From positions 1,178,001-1,242,000 of the forward strand of contig NZ_CP053073.1 of assembly GCF_013003985.1 (NCBI RefSeq): a stretch of DNA of 64,000 nt. Reading direction: 5' to 3'. The DNA comes from Usitatibacter palustris (GTDB taxonomy: Bacteria > Pseudomonadota > Gammaproteobacteria > Burkholderiales > Usitatibacteraceae). This document shows positions 17,099 through 25,735 of this stretch, piece after piece. Each line of letters starts with the position of its first letter. Within the stretch, counting starts at the first letter, position 1. A program made the translations under genes and the position numbers. Below the pieces are notes generated by a model that ran no database searches, was not told where the DNA came from, and saw nothing but the letters and a program-made list of their open reading frames with translations.

Positions 17099-17664
17099 TT
17101 TCCTTGCGTGGCGCGTTTCGAGAGGCTTTTCTCGAGGCTCGTCAGGGCATCGATCTTCTGCTGCAGCTGCGTCACGCGTTGCTCGAGGTGGTCGGCGCGG
17201 TGCTTTTGCGCGTCCATCGCCTTCCGATCGTCACGGGAGCGGCCATTCGCCACGGCGGCGCTCTCCTTGAGCCGGCGGCGTTCCAAGGCCATTCCTTGCA
17301 AGAAGCTTGCCATTGCGAGGGCATCCGCGTCCTGGATGGCGTATCCCTCCCGCAAGAGGGGTTCGATGAGGGCCAGGATGTCGGCCTCTTCGGATTGCGG
17401 GGACGTGGAGAGCGCGAGGGCGGCCTTGAGGCGGGCGAGGTCGGTCGGGTCTTTCTTGGCGAATTCGCGTTGCCGGGAGGTCTCCAGGGCGAGCGCGGCT
17501 TCGTCGAGGGCCCGGAGGCGATCGAGGTAGGCCAGGAGCTCATCGGCGCTGGTGGGCTTGCGGGGCGGCGCGGGCGCGACGACGACCGGAGCGGGTTTCT
17601 CCTCCTCGAGGAGTGCGCAGGCGCCGAGGCCGAAGGCGCAGGCGGCAAGGGCAAGCCACTTCAT
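17095..17664 (-). CDS. qseG: QseG/YfhG-like lipoprotein of the GlrK-GlrR system
   Basis: 189 aa. Signal peptide with lipobox LGAC (Cys16). The body is largely helical, ending in a long coiled coil (about residues 130-185, with HLEQRVTQLQQKIDALTSLE then KSLSKR), similar in pattern to the end of E. coli QseG (ENLTDIERQLSTRK). In enterobacteria this outer-membrane lipoprotein contacts the sensor kinase and modulates it. Overlaps glrK by 4 bp (ATGA) and glrR by 4 bp. Overall similarity is low outside the C-terminus; position in the operon supports the name. Confidence 0.82.
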   Translation of the reverse strand: MKWLALAACAFGLGACALLEEEKPAPVVVAPAPPRKPTSADELLAYLDRLRALDEAALALETSRQREFAKKDPTDLARLKAALALSTSPQSEEADILALIEPLLREGYAIQDADALAMASFLQGMALERRRLKESAAVANGRSRDDRKAMDAQKHRADHLEQRVTQLQQKIDALTSLEKSLSKRATQGK

Positions 17665-19103
17665 GCGGCTTCCTCGAGATCGCGCTTGCGCGGGAAGCGA
17701 ATGCGAAAGTGCGCGCCGGGACCTTCGAGGATCTCGACCTCGCCTTTGTGGAGCTGGACGTACTCCTTGACGATCGACAGGCCCAGGCCGCTGCCCTTGA
17801 TGGCCGCCAGCGGCGAGTCGGTGCCGCGATAGAAGGCTTCGAAGACCTTGTCGCGCTCGGAGGCCGGGATGCCCGGCCCTTCGTCGGACACCTCGAGCAC
17901 GGCGTTCGCGTGGTCCTTGTAGAGCTTGATCGAGATGAGGCCGCGCTCGGGCGAGAACTTCACGGCGTTGGAGAGCAGGTTGTCGAGCAGCACGCGGATC
18001 TTTTCCTCGTCGCAGTAGGCGGTGACGTTCTCGCAGTTGAGCTCGACGCGGATGGCCTTCGCGACGATCGCGAGCTTGCGGTCGTTGATGACACGGCGCA
18101 CGACGTCGCGAAGCTGGACGATCTTCGCGTCGAGGTAGGCCTGGGAAGCATGCACGGCGGAGTAGTTGAGCAGGCCCTCGATGAGCTTGCGCAACTCGAT
18201 GGAATTCTCCTGGAGGATGAGCGCGATCTCGCGTTGCTCGGCATTCAGGTTTCCGACAACCCCGGAGGACAAAAGATCCGAGCCCTCGCGCAGCGCCGTG
18301 AGCGGCGTCTTCAGCTCATGCGACAGGTGCTGCAGGAAGCGTGTCTTCTGCGCTTCGAGCGAGATGAGCCGTTCGCGCAGCCAGTCGAGTTGCTCGCCAA
18401 GACGCACCATGTCGCCCGGTCCCTCGATCGTGATGGGCTTGGCGAACTGCCCCTCGCCCAGGCTGCGGATGCTCGAAGTCACCTGCGAGATGGGCTTCGC
18501 GATGAGGAAGGTGAACGAGGCGATGAGCAGGACCGCGGTGGGGATCATCGCGATCATCAGCCAGAAGACGCGGTTGCGCGATTTCACGGCCTGCGTGCGC
18601 AGCTGCTCGATGCCCTCGTCGATGACCTGGTCGCCGATGCGAACCAGCGCAAGGCCGCGATCGGCGATGTCGCCGAAATCCGCGGCGAGTCGCATCGAGA
18701 GCTCGGCCGTTGGGTGCGACTTCATGAGCGTCTGGTGCACCGTTTCTTCCTGCTTCGAGATCGCCGTCGCCTCGGCACGCTGGTCGTCCGAGAGCGGCAT
18801 TTCCTCGAGTTGCTTGAGCGAGGCCTGGAACGCCGCGCGGTTGGCGCGATAGGCCTCGAGGAAGGTCCCTTCCCCCGCGACGGCGTATTGCCGGGCCGAG
18901 CGCTCGAGGGCATTGATGTTGACGGTCAGCGCGCGGCTTGCTTGCGTGACCTTCACGGCGGAGAGCACGGCCTGCTCCGAGAGGGCGGCCAGGCGCTCGA
19001 AGGCCACGGCATTGGAAAACAACGCAAAGAGGAGCGGCGCTGCGACGATCGTGAAGCCGATCAGCAGCAGCGAGAGGAATGACTTGGGGTACGTGAGCCG
19101 CAT
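17661..19103 (-). CDS. glrK: Sensor histidine kinase GlrK (QseE)
   Basis: 480 aa. Two membrane segments (about residues 10-30 and 182-202) flank a ~150-residue periplasmic helical sensor region. HAMP follows, then the HisKA H-box (FLQHLSHELKTPLTALREG) and HATPase domain (LLDNLLSNAVKFSP, DEGPGIP, GSGLGLSI). The H-box neighbourhood and the preceding WLRERLISLEAQKTRFLQH closely resemble E. coli GlrK. First gene of the minus-strand operon; 52 bp separate it from divergent DUF3460. Confidence 0.94.
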   Translation of the reverse strand: MRLTYPKSFLSLLLIGFTIVAAPLLFALFSNAVAFERLAALSEQAVLSAVKVTQASRALTVNINALERSARQYAVAGEGTFLEAYRANRAAFQASLKQLEEMPLSDDQRAEATAISKQEETVHQTLMKSHPTAELSMRLAADFGDIADRGLALVRIGDQVIDEGIEQLRTQAVKSRNRVFWLMIAMIPTAVLLIASFTFLIAKPISQVTSSIRSLGEGQFAKPITIEGPGDMVRLGEQLDWLRERLISLEAQKTRFLQHLSHELKTPLTALREGSDLLSSGVVGNLNAEQREIALILQENSIELRKLIEGLLNYSAVHASQAYLDAKIVQLRDVVRRVINDRKLAIVAKAIRVELNCENVTAYCDEEKIRVLLDNLLSNAVKFSPERGLISIKLYKDHANAVLEVSDEGPGIPASERDKVFEAFYRGTDSPLAAIKGSGLGLSIVKEYVQLHKGEVEILEGPGAHFRIRFPRKRDLEEAA

Positions 19104-19155
19104 GGCTTATTATCCCCGAACCCGCCGCAAGCCGAGGCGGACTACTGGACGCGCC

Positions 19156-19344
19156 ATGTACGAGTCGGAAGCCACCCGCTTTCTCAAGGAATTCCTCGCG
19201 AAGAACCCGCAGGTTGCCGCCCAGCGCCCGAAGCTGCGCGCCACGTGGTGGGACCGCCCGCAGGACCCGCAGACGCAACGCGAGCACGAGGCCTCGGACG
19301 CCCCGGCCTCGTCGTACGTCTACTTTCCCCCGCCCAAGCCTTAA
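19156..19344 (+). CDS. DUF3460 family protein
   Basis: 62 aa small soluble protein. It has the betaproteobacterial DUF3460 pattern: starts MYESEATRFLKEFLAKNPQ, a Trp-Asp (WWDRP) in the middle and an aromatic end (SSYVYFPP). Function unknown. It sits between glrK and serB and overlaps the serB stop by 4 bp in convergent orientation. Confidence 0.85.
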   Translation: MYESEATRFLKEFLAKNPQVAAQRPKLRATWWDRPQDPQTQREHEASDAPASSYVYFPPPKP

Positions 19345-20195
19345 CCGGCCAGCAGGTTGAGGACGCCCTCGAGCCCGACGTAGTCGAGCGCGTAGGTCGC
19401 CTTCGCCTTCACCACGGGTTTCGCGTGGTAGGCGACGCTCGTTCCCGCTTCGGCCATCATCGGCAGGTCGTTCGCGCCGTCGCCGATCGCGAGCACGCGC
19501 TCCTTCGCAATGCCGAGCTCGCTCGCGATGCGCTGCAGGTGCGCCGCCTTTCCGCCCGCGTCCACCAGCGGTCCGCTCACGGTTCCGGCGAGTTTGCCGC
19601 CGGCGACGTCGAGCACGTTGGAGTACGCGTAATCGAGCTTCAGGCGATCGCGCACGCGGTCGGTGAAGTAGGTGAAGCCGCCGGAGACGAGCAGCGTCTT
19701 CACGCCCTGGTCTCGCGCCGCCGCAATCAGTCGCTCTGCGCCCGGATTGAACCGCAGGCGATCGGCGTACACGCGCGCGAGGGCCGTCTCATCGAGGCCT
19801 GCAAGCGCAGAGACACGCTGGCGCAGGCTCGTGGGCCAATCGATCTCGCCCCGCATGGCCGAAGCCGTGACGGACGCGACCTCGGTCTTGCGTCCGGCGA
19901 AGTCCGCGATCTCGTCGATGCATTCGATCGAGATCAGCGTCGAGTCCATGTCCATCGCGAGGAGGCCGAAGTCGGCGAGTGCGCGGCCGGGCGCGACGAA
20001 GCCCCAGTCGAGGCGCGCTCTCGCGCAGTGGGCCGCGACGGCGTCTCGCTTCGCGGCATCGGCATCGGCGCCGGTGATGCGGAAGGCATTGTCGGCGATG
20101 CGCTCGATCGCTTTCCCGGTGGCGATCGAATGGAGCGCCTTCAGGTCGGGTGTGGCGACGTCTTCACCCTGGATGATGAGGTTGAGGTTCGTCAT
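19341..20195 (-). CDS. serB: Phosphoserine phosphatase
   Basis: 284 aa HAD-superfamily enzyme making L-serine from phosphoserine. HAD motif I is MDMDSTLIS with Asp82/Asp84, motif II is LVSGGFTYFTD and motif III/IV is IGDGANDLPM. The N-terminal ~75 residues correspond to a degenerate ACT-like domain. ATG overlaps the mfd stop (ATGA), so it is translated from the same message as mfd. Confidence 0.96.
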   Translation of the reverse strand: MTNLNLIIQGEDVATPDLKALHSIATGKAIERIADNAFRITGADADAAKRDAVAAHCARARLDWGFVAPGRALADFGLLAMDMDSTLISIECIDEIADFAGRKTEVASVTASAMRGEIDWPTSLRQRVSALAGLDETALARVYADRLRFNPGAERLIAAARDQGVKTLLVSGGFTYFTDRVRDRLKLDYAYSNVLDVAGGKLAGTVSGPLVDAGGKAAHLQRIASELGIAKERVLAIGDGANDLPMMAEAGTSVAYHAKPVVKAKATYALDYVGLEGVLNLLAG

Positions 20196-23100
20196 GCGAG
20201 CCTTCCCAGGAAGCGCCGGACTTCGTTCGCGCGGGCCTTGAGGTCTTCATGGGACGGCGCGATGCGCACGCGGTCCGGCCCGGGGAGTGTATAGAGGCGG
20301 CTCGATTGCACCAGTGCGAGGACCTTGCGCGCATCGATCGGCGGCTGCGGCACGAACTGCACGACGATCGCCGCGGGGCTCGCATCGATCTTCGCGACGC
20401 CAAGGGGCGCGCCCTGGATGCGCAGGCGATGGCATTCGAGCAGCACGCGCGTGGGATCGGGCAGTGGACCGAAGCGATCGACCAGCTCCTCGGTGAGGCG
20501 CTCGATGTCTTCAGCCGTGGAGCCATTCGCGAGGCGCTTGTAGATCACGAGGCGCTCGTTCACGTCGCCGCAATAGGTCGTCGGGAGCAATGCCGGTGCG
20601 TGCAGGTTGACCTCGGTGGCGACGGCGAAGGGCTTCGAGAGGTCGGGCTCCTTGCCGGCCTTGAGCGAGCGCACGGCCGATTCGAGCATCTCGGTGTAGA
20701 GCGCGAAGCCGACATCGTGGATGCCACCCGATTGCGATTCACCCAGCACTTCACCGGCGCCGCGGATCTCGAGGTCGTGCATCGCGAGGTAGAAGCCCGC
20801 GCCGAGCTCTTCCATCATCTGGATCGCTTCGAGGCGCTTCTTCGCGTTGGCGCTCAGCGCCTCTTCGGGTGGCGTGAGCAGGTACGCGTAGGCCTGGTGG
20901 TGCGAGCGGCCGACGCGCCCGCGCAACTGGTGCAGCTGCGCGAGACCGAAGCGATCGGCGCGATGGATGATGATCGTGTTGGACGTCGGCACGTCGATGC
21001 CGGTCTCGATGATCGTGGAGCACAGCAGCACGTTCGCGCGCTGGTGGTAGAAGTCGCGCATCACGCCCTCGAGGTCGCGCTCGCGCATCTGGCCGTGCGC
21101 GACGGCAATGCGCGCTTCGGGCAGCAGCTTCTCGAGCTCCTCGCGGCGGTTCTCGATCGTCTCGACTTCGTTGTGCAGGTAGTACGCCTGGCCGCCGCGC
21201 TTCAGCTCGCGCATCACGGCCTCGCGCACGATGCCCGCGGTCTCGCGATTGACGATGGTCTTGATGGCGAGGCGCCGCTGCGGCGCCGTGGCGATCACCG
21301 AAAAATCGCGCAGGCCCTCGAGGGAGAGGGCGAGGGTGCGCGGAATGGGTGTCGCGGTGAGCGTGAGGACATCGACCTCGGAGCGCAGTTGCTTCAACTG
21401 TTCCTTCTGGCGTACGCCGAAGCGATGCTCCTCGTCGATGATCACGAGCCCCAGGTCCTTGAACTTCACGTCCTTCTGGATGAGCTTGTGCGTGCCGATC
21501 GCGATGTCGACACCACCGCTCGCCAGTCCCTCGACGCCGGCGGCGATTTCCTTCGCGCTCCGGAAGCGCGAGAACTCGGCGATCTTCACGGGGAAGTTGG
21601 CGAAGCGGTCGCTGAAATTCTCGAAGTGCTGTTCGGCGAGCAGCGTCGTCGGAACGAGGATCGCGACCTGCTTGCCCGCGGCGACCGCGACGAACGCCGC
21701 GCGCATCGCCACTTCGGTCTTGCCGAAGCCCACGTCGCCGCAGACCAGCCGATCCATGGGCTTGCCCGAGGTCATGTCGAGAACCACGGCCTCGATCGCC
21801 GCCGCCTGGTCGGGCGTCTCCTCGAATTCGAAGCCCGCGTTGAAGGCCTCGAAGTCCTTTCCCGCGAGCGGGAACTGGAAGCCCTTGCGCGCTGTGCGCT
21901 TCGCATACAAGTCGAGGAGCTCGGCGGCGGTATCGCGCACCTGCTGCGCCGCCTTGCGCCGCGCTTTCTCCCACGCACCGCTTCCGAGCCGGTGCAGCGG
22001 CGCCGAATCCGGGGACGCGCCGGTGTAGCGGCTGATCACATGCAGTTGCGAGACCGGCACGTAAAGCTTGTCGCCGCCTTCGTACTCGAGATACAGGAAT
22101 TCGGTCGGGCCCTCGCCGAGATCCATCGTCACGAGGCCGCGATAGCGAGCGATACCGTGCTGGCTGTGGACGACGGGATCGCCTTCCTTGACCTCGACGA
22201 GGTCGCGCAGCATGCCTTCCGCGCTCGACTTCGCGCGCGCATCGCGGCGGCGCGCCTGGCGTACCTGCCCCGGGTAGAGCTCGGCTTCCGTGACGATGGC
22301 GATCGGCTGGTCCGTGCGCTCGAAGCCACTGGTGACCGGACCGAATGCGATCGCAAGCGGATGCGTGGCGGCGAGGAATGCGTCCCAGCTTTCGATGAGT
22401 ACGGGATGGACGTCGTGCTCAGCCAAGAGCTGCATTAGGGTCTCGCGCCGGCCCGCGCCCTCGGCGGAAATGAGGACGCGCCCCGAGTACTTCGACAGGA
22501 ATTCGCGCAGGCGCTTCAACGGCTCCACCGAGCGCCGATCGACTTCCAGCCTCGGCAAGGCGCGCGCGCCCGAGATCTCGGGCGAATAGTCCTTGCGTTC
22601 GAATTCCTTCAGGGCGATGAAGAGATCCTCGACCGGCAGGTAGAGGTCCCTCGGCTCGAGCAGCGGCCGGTCGCGGTCGCCACGCAGCAGCTCGTAGCGC
22701 GACTTGAGATCCTTCCAGAACGACTCCGCGCTGCCGGCGAGCTCGCCGTGGATCACGAAGCGCGTGTCCTTCGGGACATAGTCGAAGATCGTTTCGGTGC
22801 CGCTGAAGAAGAGCGGCAGGTAGCACTCCACGCCCGCGGGCGCGAGGCCGCTGGAGACGTCCTTGTAGGCACGCGATCGCGACGGATCGCCTTCGAAGCG
22901 CTCACGGAAATTCTCGCGGAAGCGCGCACGGCCCTCTTCGTCGAGCGGGAACTCGCGCGCCGGCAGCAAGCGGACTTCGCCCACCGGGTAGATCGAGCGT
23001 TGCGTATCGACGTCGAAGGTCTTGATCGATTCGATCTCTTCGCCGACGAGGTCGATCCGGTAGGGAACGGCGCTGCCTGAGGGGAAGAGATCGACGAGAC

Positions 23101-23530
23101 CGCCACGAACGCAGAACTCGCCGGGGCTCATCACCTGCTGCACGTGCGCGTAGCCGGCGAGCACGAGTTGCCCGCGCAGCGCGGCGAGATCGAGGCGATC
23201 CTTCTGGCGCAGGTGGAACGTGCGGCCCGCGAGGTACGAGCGAGGGGGGAGACGCTGCAACGCGGTGGCGACCGGCACGATCACGACGTCGAAGGAGCCA
23301 CCCTGCATCTGCCAGAGCGTCGCGAGCCGCTCCGAGATGAGGTCCGGGTGCGGGGAGAATTCCTCGTAGGGCAGGATTTCCCAGTCGGGCAGTCGGTGCA
23401 CCCGGAGCCGCGGATCGAACCAGGCGGTTTCCTCGCGCAGGCGCTCGGCATCGGCGGCCGACGCGGCCAGCACGAGCAGCGGCCGGCGCTCGCGCGCATG
23501 GCGCGCGAGCCAGAGTGCGTCAGCGCTCAA
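20192..23530 (-). CDS. mfd: Transcription-repair coupling factor Mfd
   Basis: 1112 aa (E. coli 1148). Removes RNA polymerase stalled at lesions and recruits UvrA. In order: UvrB-homology region, RNAP-interaction region (GDPVVHSQHGIARYRG), helicase motifs with Walker A CGDVGFGKTE, Walker B IIDEEHRFG, TATPIPRT and the C-terminal TRCF domain. The start is TTG at 23530, 4 nt after the fumarase stop; the N-terminus is about 26 residues shorter than E. coli Mfd, beginning within the first helix of the UvrB-like domain. No upstream start exists without overlapping the fumarase gene. Confidence 0.95.
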   Translation of the reverse strand: MSADALWLARHARERRPLLVLAASAADAERLREETAWFDPRLRVHRLPDWEILPYEEFSPHPDLISERLATLWQMQGGSFDVVIVPVATALQRLPPRSYLAGRTFHLRQKDRLDLAALRGQLVLAGYAHVQQVMSPGEFCVRGGLVDLFPSGSAVPYRIDLVGEEIESIKTFDVDTQRSIYPVGEVRLLPAREFPLDEEGRARFRENFRERFEGDPSRSRAYKDVSSGLAPAGVECYLPLFFSGTETIFDYVPKDTRFVIHGELAGSAESFWKDLKSRYELLRGDRDRPLLEPRDLYLPVEDLFIALKEFERKDYSPEISGARALPRLEVDRRSVEPLKRLREFLSKYSGRVLISAEGAGRRETLMQLLAEHDVHPVLIESWDAFLAATHPLAIAFGPVTSGFERTDQPIAIVTEAELYPGQVRQARRRDARAKSSAEGMLRDLVEVKEGDPVVHSQHGIARYRGLVTMDLGEGPTEFLYLEYEGGDKLYVPVSQLHVISRYTGASPDSAPLHRLGSGAWEKARRKAAQQVRDTAAELLDLYAKRTARKGFQFPLAGKDFEAFNAGFEFEETPDQAAAIEAVVLDMTSGKPMDRLVCGDVGFGKTEVAMRAAFVAVAAGKQVAILVPTTLLAEQHFENFSDRFANFPVKIAEFSRFRSAKEIAAGVEGLASGGVDIAIGTHKLIQKDVKFKDLGLVIIDEEHRFGVRQKEQLKQLRSEVDVLTLTATPIPRTLALSLEGLRDFSVIATAPQRRLAIKTIVNRETAGIVREAVMRELKRGGQAYYLHNEVETIENRREELEKLLPEARIAVAHGQMRERDLEGVMRDFYHQRANVLLCSTIIETGIDVPTSNTIIIHRADRFGLAQLHQLRGRVGRSHHQAYAYLLTPPEEALSANAKKRLEAIQMMEELGAGFYLAMHDLEIRGAGEVLGESQSGGIHDVGFALYTEMLESAVRSLKAGKEPDLSKPFAVATEVNLHAPALLPTTYCGDVNERLVIYKRLANGSTAEDIERLTEELVDRFGPLPDPTRVLLECHRLRIQGAPLGVAKIDASPAAIVVQFVPQPPIDARKVLALVQSSRLYTLPGPDRVRIAPSHEDLKARANEVRRFLGRLA

Positions 23531-23534
23531 CGAT

Positions 23535-25049
23535 TCAGGCGACGGAGACCGGAATCTTGCCGATCTTCGCGCGCCACTCCGTCGGGCCGGTCTTGTGCAC
23601 GGACTCGCCCGTGGAATCGACGGCGACCGTGACCGGCATGTCCTTCACGTCGAACTCGCGGATGGCTTCCATGCCGAGGTCTTCGAAGGCGATCATTCGC
23701 GAGCCCTTGATGGCCTTGGAGACGAGGTAGGCCGCACCACCCACGGCGATGCAATACACCGCGCCGTGCTTCTTGATCGACTCGATGGCGACATCCTTGC
23801 GCTCGCTCTTGCCCACCATGCCGATGAGGCCGGTCTTCGCGAGCAGCGGCTCGACGAACTTGTCCATGCGCGAAGCCGTCGTCGGGCCCGCGGGACCGAC
23901 CACTTCCTCGCGCACGGCGTCGACGGGACCCACGTAGTAGATGAAGCGATTGGTGAGATCGACGGGCAGCTTCTCGCCCTTGGCCATCATGTCGGTGAGC
24001 CGCTTGTGCGCGGCATCGCGGCCGGTGAGCAGCTTGCCGTTGAGCAGCAGGCGATCGCCGGCCTTCCACGTCGCGATCTCGGCCTTGGTGAGCGCATCGA
24101 GGTTCACGCGCCGGCTCTTCGACGTGTCGAAGGTGAGCTTGGGCCAGTCGTCGAGCGAAGGCGGCTCGAGCTTCGCGGGACCGGAGCCGTCGAGCACGAA
24201 GTGCACGTGGCGGGTGGCCGCGCAGTTGGGCAGGAGTGCGACGGGCTTCGAGGCCGCGTGCGTCGGGTAGTCGGTGACCTTCACGTCGAGGACGGTGGTG
24301 AGGCCGCCCAGGCCCTGCGCGCCGATGCCGAGCGCATTCACCTTCTCGTAGAGCTCGAGGCGCAGTTCCTCGGATCGTGTCTTCGCGCCGCGCGCCTTCA
24401 GCTCATGGATGTCGAGCGGTTCCATCATGGCCCACTTGGCCATCAGCATCGCCTTCTCGGGCGAACCGCCGATGCCGATCGAAAGCATCCCGGGCGGGCA
24501 CCAGTCCGCGCCCATCGTCGGAACCTGCTGCAGGACCCAGTCGACGATGTTGTCGCTCGGAAGCAGCATCGCGAACTTCGATTTGTTCTCCGAGCCGCCA
24601 CCCTTCGCGGCAAGGATCACATCGACCTTGTCGCCGGGCACGAGCTCGACGTGTGTCACGGAGGGCGTGTTGTCGCCGGTGCTCTTCCTCTTGCCGTCCG
24701 GGTCCGCGAGCATCGAAGCGCGCAGCGGATTGTCCTTGTCGGTGTACGCGCGGCGCACGCCTTCGTCGACGAGTTCCTGCAGCGACTTCTTCGTGTCCCA
24801 GCGAACGTCCATGCCGACCTTGATGAAGGCGATGGCGATGCCCGTGTCCTGGCACATCGGCCGGCGGCCTTCGGCGGCCATGCGCGAGTTGATGAGGATC
24901 TGCGCGATCGCGTCCTTCGCCGCGGGCGACTGCTCGCGCTCGTAGGCTTCCACGAGCGGCTTGATGTAGTCGAGCGGGTGGTAGCAGCTGATGAACTGGA
25001 AGCCGTCGGCGACGGAGGCGATGAAGTCTTCTTCGCGGATCGTGGTCAC
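23535..25049 (-). CDS. Class I fumarate hydratase ([4Fe-4S])
   Basis: 504 aa, typical for the single-chain class I fumarase (FumA/FumB type). Interconverts fumarate and malate using an oxygen-sensitive [4Fe-4S] cluster. Conserved Cys-containing motifs are seen (RRPMCQDTGIA, GADWCPPGM, LLPNCAATRHVHF) and the C-terminal beta domain (VGPAGPTTASRMD). GTG start at 25049 with AGGAG five bases upstream. Lies between the YqhA gene (8 bp) and mfd (4 bp). The symbol is left empty because FumA and FumB cannot be told apart by sequence reading. Confidence 0.95.
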   Translation of the reverse strand: MTTIREEDFIASVADGFQFISCYHPLDYIKPLVEAYEREQSPAAKDAIAQILINSRMAAEGRRPMCQDTGIAIAFIKVGMDVRWDTKKSLQELVDEGVRRAYTDKDNPLRASMLADPDGKRKSTGDNTPSVTHVELVPGDKVDVILAAKGGGSENKSKFAMLLPSDNIVDWVLQQVPTMGADWCPPGMLSIGIGGSPEKAMLMAKWAMMEPLDIHELKARGAKTRSEELRLELYEKVNALGIGAQGLGGLTTVLDVKVTDYPTHAASKPVALLPNCAATRHVHFVLDGSGPAKLEPPSLDDWPKLTFDTSKSRRVNLDALTKAEIATWKAGDRLLLNGKLLTGRDAAHKRLTDMMAKGEKLPVDLTNRFIYYVGPVDAVREEVVGPAGPTTASRMDKFVEPLLAKTGLIGMVGKSERKDVAIESIKKHGAVYCIAVGGAAYLVSKAIKGSRMIAFEDLGMEAIREFDVKDMPVTVAVDSTGESVHKTGPTEWRAKIGKIPVSVA

Positions 25050-25057
25050 GACGGCTC

Positions 25058-25657
25058 CTAGTGGTTCTTCCCTGGCGTGGGGTGGGGCATGAGCCGGTCC
25101 GACGCGGCGATCGCGATTGCCGAGAGCAGGAACGTGATGTGGATCGCCACCTGCGCGATGATCACCTTGTCGTCGTGGTGCGCGGCGTTGATGAACGTCT
25201 TCAAAAGGTGGATCGACGAGATGCCGATGATCGCGGTGGCGAGCTTCACCTTGAGCACCGAGGCATTCACCGACGAGAGCCACTCGGGCTGGTCGGGGTG
25301 GTTCTGCAGGCCCATGCGCGAAACGAAGGTCTCGTAGCCGCCGACGATCACCATGATCAGCAGGTTCGAGATCATCACGACGTCGATCAACCCGAGCACC
25401 ACGAGCATCAGCACTGTTTCGTTGGGCTTCGTGGGGCGCACGCCGCCTTCCACCGTGACGGCGTCGAGCAGGTGGGTGAGCGAGTCGGCGTTGCCGAAGG
25501 TCGCCAGAACGAGGTGGAAGAGCTCCTGCCAGAAGACCCAGACGTAGATGCCCTGCGCGACGATCAGGCCCAGATAGAGCGGCAGCTGCAGCCACCGGCT
25601 CATGAAGATGAGATTCGGGAGGGGTTTCAGGGGGCGCAGCACTTTATCGGGAGTCAT
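25058..25657 (-). CDS. YqhA/UPF0114 family membrane protein
   Basis: 199 aa with about four membrane segments. The UPF0114 pattern is clear: LQLPLYLGLIVAQGIYVWVF, LMLVVLGLIDVVMISNLLIM, VGGYETFVSRM, then a final segment. Function unknown. A TAAAAT hexamer on the minus strand near 25724 may be its -10. It heads the yqhA-fumarase-mfd-serB run. Confidence 0.9.
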   Translation of the reverse strand: MTPDKVLRPLKPLPNLIFMSRWLQLPLYLGLIVAQGIYVWVFWQELFHLVLATFGNADSLTHLLDAVTVEGGVRPTKPNETVLMLVVLGLIDVVMISNLLIMVIVGGYETFVSRMGLQNHPDQPEWLSSVNASVLKVKLATAIIGISSIHLLKTFINAAHHDDKVIIAQVAIHITFLLSAIAIAASDRLMPHPTPGKNH

Positions 25658-25735
25658 CGGCAGGTCTGGATGGTGAGCGGAGAAGGCGTGATGCCAGGGA
25701 CTACGGAGGGCTGCCGAATTTTACCATTGCGCGTG

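Noticed and set aside
20249..22438. 729-codon open frame antisense to mfd
   Set aside because: No recognisable motif, low-complexity Arg/Asp/Leu content; mfd motifs are intact on the other strand.
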